Below are positions 51,934 to 59,493 of a stretch of DNA of 64,000 nt, piece after piece. The translations under genes were made by a program, and so were the position numbers. Origin of the DNA: Physcousia sp015060555 (lineage in GTDB: Bacteria > Bacteroidota > Bacteroidia > Bacteroidales > Bacteroidaceae); the NCBI GenBank assembly GCA_015060555.1, contig SUYG01000046.1:62001-126000 (forward strand), written 5' to 3'. Below the pieces are notes generated by a model. That model was not told the origin of the DNA. It saw nothing but the letters and a program-made list of their open reading frames with translations, and searched no databases. Each line of letters opens with the position of its first letter. Within the stretch, counting starts at the first letter, position 1.

Positions 51934-53111
51934 TAGTATGTGCGTGCCTTGCCGTCTTTGAACAGCAGGAACTCCAGGGTGTGGAATCCGCGTACGTTCT
52001 GCACGGCTTCTATATCTTCACTTTCTTCGTCGTATTCGCCTTCCCATTTGATGAGTTCCTCTATCTTTCCGCTCTCCATCACGCCCTTGATGGCATCGAC
52101 GTCCAAGGGCCAGGAGTCCATATTGGGGTCAAGACCCAGGTCGGCAACGGGGCCGAAGAGGAAGGCCTCGCTCGTCTCCCACGGCTCGCGAGCCTCTATC
52201 CACAGGTCGGCAGCACGCTTGAAAGTGGCGGACGAGGGCTGGCTGGCGAGGGCTTTGATGGCCTGCTGCAAGGCGCCAGTCTTGCTGACCAGATCAGCGT
52301 AGGTGGGAAGCACCACCTGATCTACGTAGGTCCTGACGATAGCCTCCAGTTCCACGTCATCGGCGTGTGCACTGATGAACGCCGTGAGGTCATTCTCCAG
52401 CACGTTGACCAACGCTGCGCAGGCATCCTGAGCCATCAGCACGCTGGCGTTGCCGATATGGCTGCGGAAGGGAGCCGCCATCCCCTTGATGGCGCTGTAG
52501 GCAGCATCGATCTTGCCCTTGACAGAAGCATACAGGGCGGCATCCTTGGCTTTCGTGAAGGCTGCCAGCGAATGTTCGGCTTCCTGGTTGTCGCGAGTGC
52601 CGTTGAAGGCGTTGCGGATACTGAGGATGTTATTGGAATAGTCGTCGATAGAGTGCCAGCTGTACCAGGACTCCACGGCATACACGGCCTCCGTGTATTT
52701 GCCAGCCTCCCACAGGTCGCGAGGCTCGCCGATCTTGGCTGTTCCTACTTCGCCGGCGATGTCGATGCAGCCGTCCACGATCTGCTGAACGCAGGCAGAG
52801 GCGCTTTGGTATTCTCCGCCGAAGTTCTTGAAGGTCTCGGCGTAGGCCTCGCCGTTTTTGTAGCTGACGGCCCATGCCTCGTTCAGGTCGGAGGCATCCT
52901 TGGTCAGCAGGTTGGCGACAGCTGTGGCGTACTGCGTCCAGGTGTTGATGTTCGCAGATGTCACGTCGATGTTGTTCTCCTGGATGGTCACGTCAGCCGT
53001 ACCTTCGGGCAGACCTCCACCACCATTGTTCTCATTCTCTTTGTTGTCATCGCTGCACGCTGCAAAGCAAAAGCTCATCGCCAGTGCAGCCATCATAAGA
53101 ATTTTCTTCAT
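51933..53111 (-). CDS. Imelysin-family lipoprotein (IrpA-like)
   Basis: The 392-aa lipoprotein (MSFCFAACSDD) is mostly helical and carries the imelysin GxHxxE motif in GFHTLEFLLF near its C-terminus, with EAREPWETSEAFLFGPVADL as a second family block. Imelysin proteins are linked to iron uptake and may bind iron. It is followed with a one-base overlap by the di-heme oxidoreductase and preceded by a porin. Confidence 0.92.
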   Translation of the reverse strand: MKKILMMAALAMSFCFAACSDDNKENENNGGGGLPEGTADVTIQENNIDVTSANINTWTQYATAVANLLTKDASDLNEAWAVSYKNGEAYAETFKNFGGEYQSASACVQQIVDGCIDIAGEVGTAKIGEPRDLWEAGKYTEAVYAVESWYSWHSIDDYSNNILSIRNAFNGTRDNQEAEHSLAAFTKAKDAALYASVKGKIDAAYSAIKGMAAPFRSHIGNASVLMAQDACAALVNVLENDLTAFISAHADDVELEAIVRTYVDQVVLPTYADLVSKTGALQQAIKALASQPSSATFKRAADLWIEAREPWETSEAFLFGPVADLGLDPNMDSWPLDVDAIKGVMESGKIEELIKWEGEYDEESEDIEAVQNVRGFHTLEFLLFKDGKARTY

Positions 53112-53129
53112 TGTACTGAATTTATAGTT

Positions 53130-53216
53130 AATAATTATCCTTCAATTTTTCAATTGTCCATTTTTCACTTTTCACTCTTTCATTTTTCACTTTTCACTCT
53201 TTCATTTTTCACTTCT
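53130..53216. repeat. Tandem TTTTTCACTTTTCACTC tract
   Basis: TTTTTCAC/TTTTCACTCTTTCA units between the porin stop and the imelysin start, like the tract at 32571-32620. Confidence 0.65.
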
Positions 53217-54645
53217 TCAAGAACCACCCCACAAACGCTACGCCCAGGGCGAACTCGTTCTCCGATTTGTACTTCCCACCGCCGATGCTGCGATGCGTGT
53301 AGTCGGCCTTGATGACGATATAGGGCAGGGGACGGTAGTTCAGACCTGCCACCCACATGTGGGTCTTCAGTCTGTCGTCGGCTTCCTTCAGGTTGTTGGC
53401 ATCGACAACCACCTTCTCCTGCGGGTTGTAGTATTCGTAGCGGAAGAAGGGGGTGAGGTCGGGCATCTTGGGATTCTTGACGAAGCCTTTCACGTGGATG
53501 CCAGCCTCTGCGCCATAGCTCACGCCACGCTCTGCAATGGGAGCCAGGCGGCTGTAGGGCGATTTGTTGCTCAGGCGGTTGTTCTTGGCCGTCAGCTGCG
53601 AGCTGTTGCCGATCTTTCCTCCCAGCACGTTGCCGCGGATAGTGAAGTAGCGATGCGTGTATTGCGCATCCACTGACCATATCGTCATGGGCACGTCGAA
53701 GGTGTATGTCTGCGGTTTGTCGCTGTTGGCGGCTGCATTGTGAACATAGTAGAACGAGGCGCCCACGCGCAAACCGGGCACACCTCTATAGTTCACGCGC
53801 GCCACGTAGGCGGGCGAGGTGAAATTGTCCACCTCGAAGAAGCCCTGCTTGCCGCCGGCCACCCATGTGTTGCGGTCGAAGCCGTTGGCGTTGAGGCCCG
53901 AGACCACCATCGCCTGGTAGTCGAACAGCGTCCACTTCTTGCCCACTTCACCCAGGATGCTGAGACCCGTCTCGTGCCAGGTACTTGGCAGCAGCGTGGT
54001 CTCGCCCTCTGGACGCACGGTGCCGAAGAAGTTCACGGGCTCGTGGTGCGTATTCGTGAGTCCTACGGGAATGATCTGATGTCCCATGCGCACGTTGAAC
54101 GCCTTGTTCAATGTGTAGGTCACGTGGAACTGCTCCAGTGCCACCTCGCCGCCTTTCTCCACCTCGGTCTCATATTCGCCGTTCTCCGTGTTCTCTATCT
54201 CATAGGCGATGCCCGTGCCGCCAGCTTCGAACTCCACTTCTACGCCCACGTTCCAGTGTTTGTTGAAGCGGTAGTCGCCGGCCACCACGAAGCGGGGGAT
54301 GGAGATGGTGTTGCGCTTGAAGTCGCTATTGCCTTGCGCAGTGCCGTTGAAGCGGTTGATGCCGTAGTTCTTGAACTGTGCCAGGACTTCGCCGTAGCCG
54401 CCCACGCGGAACTTGCGATACTCCTCTGAGAGGATAGAGTCGCCGCTCCAGCGTGCCTTACGTGCTTTGCGTGCCGCCTCCTTCTTAGCGCGTTGCTGCG
54501 AGGCACCCGTCACGCCATCCACGCCCGTGTCCTTTTGGGGGCTTGCACCCGTTACGGCATCCACGCCCGTGTCCTTTGTCTCCTGTGCCGTTGCGCAAAC
54601 ACTTGTCAGTGCCAGCACTCCTATGAAAAATATTCTTCTCATCAT
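53209..54645 (-). CDS. Outer-membrane porin
   Basis: The 478-aa beta-barrel protein has a signal peptide ending CATAQ and amphipathic strands such as FRVGGYGEVLAQFKNYGINR, FVVAGDYRFNKHWNVGVEVE and a final strand ending GWFLKK. It belongs to the short-chain porin group common in Bacteroidota. Residues 24-51 are a tandem duplication of 14 aa (KDTGVDAVTGASPQ and KDTGVDGVTGASQQ), followed by a very basic linker (RAKKEAARKARKARW). It is first in the imelysin operon, under a consensus promoter. Confidence 0.87.
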   Translation of the reverse strand: MMRRIFFIGVLALTSVCATAQETKDTGVDAVTGASPQKDTGVDGVTGASQQRAKKEAARKARKARWSGDSILSEEYRKFRVGGYGEVLAQFKNYGINRFNGTAQGNSDFKRNTISIPRFVVAGDYRFNKHWNVGVEVEFEAGGTGIAYEIENTENGEYETEVEKGGEVALEQFHVTYTLNKAFNVRMGHQIIPVGLTNTHHEPVNFFGTVRPEGETTLLPSTWHETGLSILGEVGKKWTLFDYQAMVVSGLNANGFDRNTWVAGGKQGFFEVDNFTSPAYVARVNYRGVPGLRVGASFYYVHNAAANSDKPQTYTFDVPMTIWSVDAQYTHRYFTIRGNVLGGKIGNSSQLTAKNNRLSNKSPYSRLAPIAERGVSYGAEAGIHVKGFVKNPKMPDLTPFFRYEYYNPQEKVVVDANNLKEADDRLKTHMWVAGLNYRPLPYIVIKADYTHRSIGGGKYKSENEFALGVAFVGWFLKK

Positions 54646-54647
54646 AT

Positions 54648-54740
54648 TGAACTATCTTAAACTCTTAAACTTCTTAAACTTCTTGAACTTCTTAAACTCT
54701 TAAACTTCTTAAACTCTTAAACTTCTTGAACTCTTGAATC
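54648..54740. repeat. Tandem CTTAAACTT units in the porin leader
   Basis: About ten imperfect 8-9 bp units of AAACTTCTT, AAACTCTT and GAACTTCTT lie in the transcribed leader of the porin gene. Confidence 0.75.
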
Positions 54741-54783
54741 CCGAATCTCTTCGCCCCTTCTGGGGACCTTTCGAAATCCGCTG

Positions 54784-54815
54784 CAAAATTACAGACAATT
54801 CACGATTCCCACAAT
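54784..54815 (-). promoter_or_regulatory. Promoter of the porin-imelysin operon
   Basis: On the minus strand: ATTG, 20 bp, TAATTTTG followed by CAGCG. The leader would be about 130 nt. Confidence 0.65.
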
Positions 54816-54938
54816 ACGCAAAAATCAGTATTCTGCACCGCCTCCACCACCCCCCACTTCACCTGTTTTGGTGAATGGCCTACCCTGTTATGATTACTCG
54901 CTCTTCTGCTCCTTAAATGTTAATACCTATTAATGAGG

Positions 54939-54970
54939 ATTGCTTTTTTCGGAAAACATCCCTATCTTTG
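54939..54970 (+). promoter_or_regulatory. Promoter of the hemerythrin-LuxR regulator
   Basis: ATTG, 20 bp, TATCTTTG followed by CGCCCG. The start of transcription falls after 54970, which excludes a start codon at 54940. Confidence 0.65.
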
Positions 54971-54993
54971 CGCCCGAGAAAAAGACATGTCTC

Positions 54994-55956
54994 ATGAAAA
55001 GTATGAAATTATACGAGGCCGACGACAAGATGATCTCGATGATCCGCGACAACTACGACCTGTTGCAGGCGTTAGGGAGCTTCGGCATCAGCCTCGGCTT
55101 TGGCGACAAGACCGTGAAGGAAACCTGCGAGGACAATGGCGTTGACACCTACACCTTCCTGGTCGTAGTCAACTTCATCGTCAACGGCTATGGCGACTTT
55201 GACACCGACGCGAAGATCTCCGTGCCTACATTGCTGCACTACTTGGAAGCCAGCCACGCCTACTTCCTTGACTTCCAGCTGCCTTACATCCGGCGTGAGC
55301 TGCAGGAATCTCTCGACGAAGACAAGTCACTGGCCAAGCTCATCATCCATTTCTACGACGAGTACGCGCAGGAGATACGGCGCCACATGCGCTACGAGCA
55401 GAAAACCCTCTTCCCCTACGTCCAGTCGCTCATCGAGGGGCGTCCCGCCAACGACTACAACGTGGAGACCTTCTCCAAGCACCACGGTGCTGCCGACAAG
55501 AAGCTGCGCGAGCTGAAGCTGCTCATCATCAAGTACCTGCCGCAGGACGGCCTGCACAACAACCAGCTCACCGCCACGCTCCATGACATCTACGAGAACG
55601 AGGTATGGCTGCAGCAGCACGCCATGGTCGAAGACCACATCTTCGTACCTGCCATCCGTCGTCTGGAGCAGCAAGTCAAGCAGAGCGACGTCACGCGCAA
55701 CATCTCCGACATGGTCTTCAAGGCAGGTGCGGGCCAGCAGTCCGATGCCCTCTCCGATCGCGAGAAGGACGTCATCATCGCCTTGGTGCAGGGCATGTCC
55801 AACAAAGAGATTGCCGAGCACCTCTGCATCTCCGTCAACACCGTCATCACACACCGTCGCAACATCGCCAGCAAGCTGCAGATCCACAGCCCCGCCGGCC
55901 TCACCATCTACGCCATCATCAACAACCTTGTTGACATCACCTCTGTGAAACTATAA
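54994..55956 (+). CDS. Hemerythrin-like domain fused to LuxR-type HTH regulator
   Basis: The 320-aa protein begins with a DUF542/ScdA-like segment (LQALGSFGISLGFGDKTVKE), then a hemerythrin-like helical domain whose histidines are seen in EASHAYFLD, RRHMRYEQKTLF, FSKHHGAADKK and QQHAMVEDHIFV. The C-terminus is a LuxR HTH (LSDREKDVIIALVQGMSNKE, HLCISVNTVITHRRNIASKL). A di-iron sensor of oxygen or nitric oxide controlling transcription is inferred. It is divergent from the porin/imelysin/cytochrome operon, its likely target. The ATG at 54994 (or 55003) follows the promoter. Confidence 0.85.
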   Translation: MKSMKLYEADDKMISMIRDNYDLLQALGSFGISLGFGDKTVKETCEDNGVDTYTFLVVVNFIVNGYGDFDTDAKISVPTLLHYLEASHAYFLDFQLPYIRRELQESLDEDKSLAKLIIHFYDEYAQEIRRHMRYEQKTLFPYVQSLIEGRPANDYNVETFSKHHGAADKKLRELKLLIIKYLPQDGLHNNQLTATLHDIYENEVWLQQHAMVEDHIFVPAIRRLEQQVKQSDVTRNISDMVFKAGAGQQSDALSDREKDVIIALVQGMSNKEIAEHLCISVNTVITHRRNIASKLQIHSPAGLTIYAIINNLVDITSVKL

Positions 55957-56298
55957 GCCTTTGATTCTTTATTCTTCATTCTTCATTCCGGGGGCTCGGG
56001 GGCCTTTAGGCTTTTGCCTGAAACCCTTTAGGCTTTTGCCGGAAACCTTTAAGGGTTTGGGCCGAAACCCTTAGGACTTTTTGTTTGACGATTGTAAAGG
56101 TACGTTCACCTCTTCATTCTTCTTGTGTCCTCGAGTCTTTTCTAACCACGGAGGCGCAGAGAAACAAAGGCCCTTCCTCTTGCATTCTTTTGTACGGAGA
56201 GCCAGCCAAAACGCTACGCAGGTTTTGGCTTAGGCGAAGGTCACAGAGTTTCTATCCATTCGTCACTCGTCATTCGTCACTCGTCATTCGTCATTCAT

Positions 56299-56333
56299 CA
56301 TTTTTCATTCTTCATTGACCTTCGGTCGAGCCT
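56299..56333. repeat. 35-bp dispersed repeat, second copy
   Basis: Identical over 35 bp to 32603-32637. It joins a TTCATTC tract to the hairpin GACC-TTC-GGTC. Confidence 0.8.
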
Positions 56334-56356
56334 AACCTCAATCATTAGTGGGCGGC

Positions 56357-56405
56357 ACCTCCCCCCCCTAGGCCCCCTTTATAGGGGGCTAAGGGGAGGG
56401 AGGGT
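56357..56405. repeat. Palindromic element copy O, extended hairpin
   Basis: CCTCCCCCCCCTAGGCCCCC and its near inverse around TTTATA, ending GGGGAGGGAGGG. Longer arms than the other copies. Confidence 0.75.
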
Positions 56406-56410
56406 TTGCC

Positions 56411-56686
56411 CTAGGTCGGCGGCGTCCCAGTCAAAAAGCTCCATTTGTTCGGCCGGCGTTTGATGAGATCGCGGAACTCACTGTCGCTCAACACCGTGCA
56501 AAGATATAGCAGCAGGCGCAGCATCGTAGAGCATTGCATGTGCAGCAGTCTGTCCACTGTCAGCATCTTAGGGCTGAAATGACCGTCGCGGCACACCGCC
56601 TCCTTGGTGAGTCCGATGTCCGGATCCTTGAAAATGCTGAGGATTATCTCGGCAATCTCATGTAGAAAATCGTTTTCCGTTTGCAT
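56411..56686 (-). CDS. Small hypothetical protein
   Basis: A 91-aa frame starting MQTENDFLHEIAEIILSIFK and ending SFLTGTPPT. It is mixed helical with KEAVCRDGHFSPKMLTVDRL in the middle, and I do not recognise a family. An ATG at 56707 would add seven residues. The C-terminal codons lie close to palindromic element O, so the tail may be repeat-derived. Confidence 0.45.
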   Translation of the reverse strand: MQTENDFLHEIAEIILSIFKDPDIGLTKEAVCRDGHFSPKMLTVDRLLHMQCSTMLRLLLYLCTVLSDSEFRDLIKRRPNKWSFLTGTPPT

Positions 56687-57080
56687 AATCTTTTTGTTAA
56701 AAACCATGCAAAGTTACGGACTTCTCAGCAATCCCTCTTCCCTACGCGGAAGTCTGCGGCGAGTTCTGTGCAGCCTTTCTGTTTGAAGTGTTCACTATAC
56801 CGTCTTTTGGCGCCTTTTGTTGCTGTTTCGATATGTTAGGTTGCTTTTGTTGCTGATTTATCGACGAAAGGCAACAAAATTTACCGCATTTAACCTTTTT
56901 TCTCGCGCACGTACCTTGTCACTGAGAATTTTTGTTTAGTTTTGTACTCGAATCAGACAAAAATAGGGGTGAAATAGTTCCCTTTGCCTCCCCAAAATAG
57001 TATTTGTATGTATAGTATCAAAGAGTAAAGAATAAAAGCAAGACGATGACAACAATGCTCCATTAAGATGATGAATAGAT
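56687..57080. other. Intergenic region without clear genes
   Basis: GCGCCTTTTGTTGCTG and TTGCTTTTGTTGCTG form a short direct repeat, with GGCAACAAAA as an inverse copy just after. Nothing else is supported. Confidence 0.5.
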
Positions 57081-57302
57081 ATGGCCAAGAAACAAAATGT
57101 TACATTTGCGCCCCAAGTTGGGGCAGAAATGGAACAAACAGTTCTGCCCCAACTTGGGGGACAAATAGAAAAAATCCCCCAGCTTGGGGGACAAATTACT
57201 CAACACATTGAGGGGAATGCGGTTGTTAATATCTCGACTTACCGCCCAGGTATCTATCTTTATAAAATTGGTGAGCAGACGAACAAATTTGTAGTGAACT
57301 AG
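57081..57302 (+). pseudogene. Palindrome-encoded fragment ending in a T9SS-like tail
   Basis: The 73-codon frame has a middle encoded by three palindromes and repeats PQLGGQI. Its end, NISTYRPGIYLYKIGEQTNK then FVVN, resembles the last strands of a type IX secretion C-terminal domain. A -7-like TACATTTG lies inside it (57101-57108), and there is no signal peptide. This looks like the relic end of a secreted-protein gene. Confidence 0.5.
57111..57190. repeat. Three CCCCAAGTTGGGG-type palindromes
   Basis: CCCCAAGTTGGGG (57111-57123), CCCCAACTTGGGG (57147-57159) and CCCCCAGCTTGGGGG (57176-57190), the last two followed by GACAAAT. Confidence 0.8.
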
Positions 57303-57383
57303 AGTATTCTTGAAAGTTTTTTGGAAGCTCTGCCACAAATTGGCGTACCTTCTTCCTTTCTTTGCAGTAAAAATTCGTGAAAC

Positions 57384-58322
57384 ATGGACAACGACAGAGG
57401 ACAAAGTCTGATAAGCAAATACGTCTGGGTGATAGAGACAATCTACCGCCAAGGCCCGATTTCGTTTAAGGAACTGAACGAACGATGGCTGCGTGATGAC
57501 ATCAGTCGGGGCGTGGAGATTCCGAAACGCACCTTTGACAACTGGAAGTATGTCATCTGGGATATGTTCGGCATCAGCATCGTCAACGAAAACCGAGGCG
57601 AGTACCGCTACTATATCGAGAACGAAGAGGACATCAGTAAGAATGGATTGCGCTTATGGCTCTACAACACATTTTGTGTGAGCAATGCCTTAGCGAATAG
57701 TCAAAGCATCAAAGAACGCATCCTCTTGGAGTATGTCCCCTCCGGACAGGATTACCTTCAGCCTATTATTGAGGCCATGAAGGAGAACCACATCCTTAAT
57801 ATGACCTATCACAGCTATTGGAAGGATGAGGAAAACAATTTCGATGTTCAACCATATTGTGTGAAGCTGTTCCGTCAGCGGTGGTATATGGTAGCCCGCA
57901 GCACCTATTCTTATTATTATAAGAAGGGGCCACGTGTCTATGCCCTGGATCGCATCAAAGACCTCCGTGCCAAGGAAGAGACCTTCGACATGCCGAAGGA
58001 CTGGTCCGCGAAGGAGTTCTTTGATGGTTGTTTTGGCATCATCGCCGAACAGTCGGTCAAGATTCAACCTGTGAAACTGAAGGTTTCTGCAGGACAAGCC
58101 AACTATATCCGCGACCTGCAGCTGCACGAATCGCAAGAGGAGATAGAACGTAATGAGGAATACAGCATCTTCACGTTCAACCTTCGTCCCGAGTTTGACT
58201 TCCAACAGGAACTGCTTTGGAATGGCGAAGATATGGAGGTGCTGGAGCCCCTCTGGCTCCGCAAAGAGATAGCTGGAAAGATAAAGAGAATGTGGAACAA
58301 ATACAAAGATGATCAGAAATGA
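57384..58322 (+). CDS. WYL-domain transcriptional regulator
   Basis: The 312-aa protein has an N-terminal winged-helix-like region (YRQGPISFKELNERWLRDD, PKRTFDNWKYVIWDMFG) and a WYL domain (MTYHSYWKDEENNFDVQPYC, FRQRWYMVARSTY, RVYALDRIKDLRAKE) with a WCX-like end. WYL regulators often control phage-defence islands and bind nucleic-acid ligands. It is the first gene of the A/T-richer block and overlaps the exonuclease gene by ATGA, so it probably controls this operon. Confidence 0.9.
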   Translation: MDNDRGQSLISKYVWVIETIYRQGPISFKELNERWLRDDISRGVEIPKRTFDNWKYVIWDMFGISIVNENRGEYRYYIENEEDISKNGLRLWLYNTFCVSNALANSQSIKERILLEYVPSGQDYLQPIIEAMKENHILNMTYHSYWKDEENNFDVQPYCVKLFRQRWYMVARSTYSYYYKKGPRVYALDRIKDLRAKEETFDMPKDWSAKEFFDGCFGIIAEQSVKIQPVKLKVSAGQANYIRDLQLHESQEEIERNEEYSIFTFNLRPEFDFQQELLWNGEDMEVLEPLWLRKEIAGKIKRMWNKYKDDQK

Positions 58323-58810
58323 AAGATTTTGCAGCCATAGATTTTGAGACGGCTAACAATGAGCGCAGTTCTGTGTGCTCTGTGGGCATTGTCATCGTGA
58401 GGAATGGGGAGATTGTGGATACGTTCTATTCTCTCATCCAACCAGAGCCGAACTATTATAACTACTGGTGTTCTCAGGTGCATGGGCTAACCCGAGAAGA
58501 CACAGAGGAAGCACCAGTGTTCCCAAAGGTGTGGGAACAGATAGAGCCTTTGATTGAGGGACTACCGCTCGTTGCCCACAATAAGCCATTTGATGAAGGA
58601 TGCCTAAAGGCTGCTTTTCACGTCTATCAGATGGATTATCCCGATTATGAGTTCTATGACACGCTTTGCGTCTCTCGTCGTGTGCTTCCAGATTTGGAGA
58701 ATCATCAACTACAGACTGTAGCTGCTGCCTGTGGTTATGAGTTGGAAGACCATCATCACGCACTTGCTGACGCAGAGGCTTGTGCCTGGATAGCAAGAGA
58801 GATACTATAA
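58319..58810 (+). CDS. DnaQ-like 3'-5' exonuclease (DEDDh)
   Basis: The 163-aa protein is a compact DEDDh exonuclease: AIDFETANNERSSVCSVGIV provides the first D and E, AHNKPFDEGCLKAAF the second D, and HHHALADAEACAWI the H and last D. It is the size of the isolated exonuclease domain, not a polymerase subunit. It overlaps the WYL gene and begins the effector part of the island. A degenerate copy of its last 19 codons lies at 60316-60375. Confidence 0.92.
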   Translation: MKDFAAIDFETANNERSSVCSVGIVIVRNGEIVDTFYSLIQPEPNYYNYWCSQVHGLTREDTEEAPVFPKVWEQIEPLIEGLPLVAHNKPFDEGCLKAAFHVYQMDYPDYEFYDTLCVSRRVLPDLENHQLQTVAAACGYELEDHHHALADAEACAWIAREIL

Positions 58811-58822
58811 AGATATAAAAAG

Positions 58823-59455
58823 ATGAGCATGAGTGTATTTGAAGAATTAGATAATATTATCAGAACGGGATATAATAGTGAGAAATTACAAGCCATCAAA
58901 CCAAAACTTGATGACTATCTTACAACTTGCCCAGAGGAGGATAAGGCTAGATGCCAACGGGAAAGTGAGTTAGTGGATAGACTTATTAAAGAGTGTAAGG
59001 AGGTGGACAAGCTTCGACAGCAGTATTCTCAATTTCATGATTATGTCTTAAAAAACCAAATGTCAGGATTAGTCGAATTGGAATATACAGAGCCGAATGG
59101 CAATTCGTATGGAGTCGAAGTAAAAGTAGGCAATTATATCATGGAAATGGTGTATAAGCCAACGGACGAACACGAAAAGAATGAAGTAAGAACCAAATTC
59201 TATGTCAATGTTAATGGCATGTATAAAGCGTTCATGATAAAAAAGGATGTTATCCCAGCCGATTTCGATATTCTTCAATGTAAACTAAGAGACCATTATT
59301 CCACGTCCGTAAGATGGGATAATTGGGGTGATATAATCATAAATGCTATTGAGAAAGTGAAGAGTACCCCCCAAGGATTCCTACAGATGTGCCAATATTC
59401 CGATGGATGGGACTTCTCCAATGAGTTGGGAATTCTAGAAAGAACATTTGGATAA
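58823..59455 (+). CDS. Hypothetical protein
   Basis: The 210-aa protein is not recognised. It begins with a helical region (MSVFEELDNIIRTGYNSEKL, LVDRLIKECKEVDKLRQQYS), followed by a beta-rich centre with VELEYTEPNGNSYGVEVKVG and KFYVNVNGMYKAFMIKKDVI, and ends ELGILERTFG. No signal peptide or membrane segment. It lies 12 bp after the exonuclease gene in the same operon, so a defence-related role is possible by position only. Confidence 0.75.
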   Translation: MSMSVFEELDNIIRTGYNSEKLQAIKPKLDDYLTTCPEEDKARCQRESELVDRLIKECKEVDKLRQQYSQFHDYVLKNQMSGLVELEYTEPNGNSYGVEVKVGNYIMEMVYKPTDEHEKNEVRTKFYVNVNGMYKAFMIKKDVIPADFDILQCKLRDHYSTSVRWDNWGDIIINAIEKVKSTPQGFLQMCQYSDGWDFSNELGILERTFG

Positions 59456-59493
59456 TTATACCAAACAAATAGAAAACCTAAAATAGTTATAAT

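Larger units (their letters stand above)
54646..54993. other. Divergent intergenic region, porin / hemerythrin-LuxR regulator
   Basis: No gene is seen. It contains a 9-bp tandem tract AAACTTCTT/AAACTCTT (54648-54740), the porin promoter (54784-54815) and the regulator promoter (54940-54970). Confidence 0.7.
55957..56410. other. Repeat-rich intergenic region
   Basis: No gene is seen. It holds TTCATTC units (55966-55988), a 22-bp repeat CCTTTAGGCTTTTGCC..GAAAC (56003-56024, 56025-56046, then degenerate), CATTCGT/CACTCGT units (56262-56298), the 35-bp repeat shared with 32603-32637, and palindromic element O. Confidence 0.7.

Noticed and set aside
54940..54993. Earlier start for the hemerythrin-LuxR regulator
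   Set aside because: The codons overlap the promoter and probable transcription start; MKSMKLYEADD is the better N-terminus.
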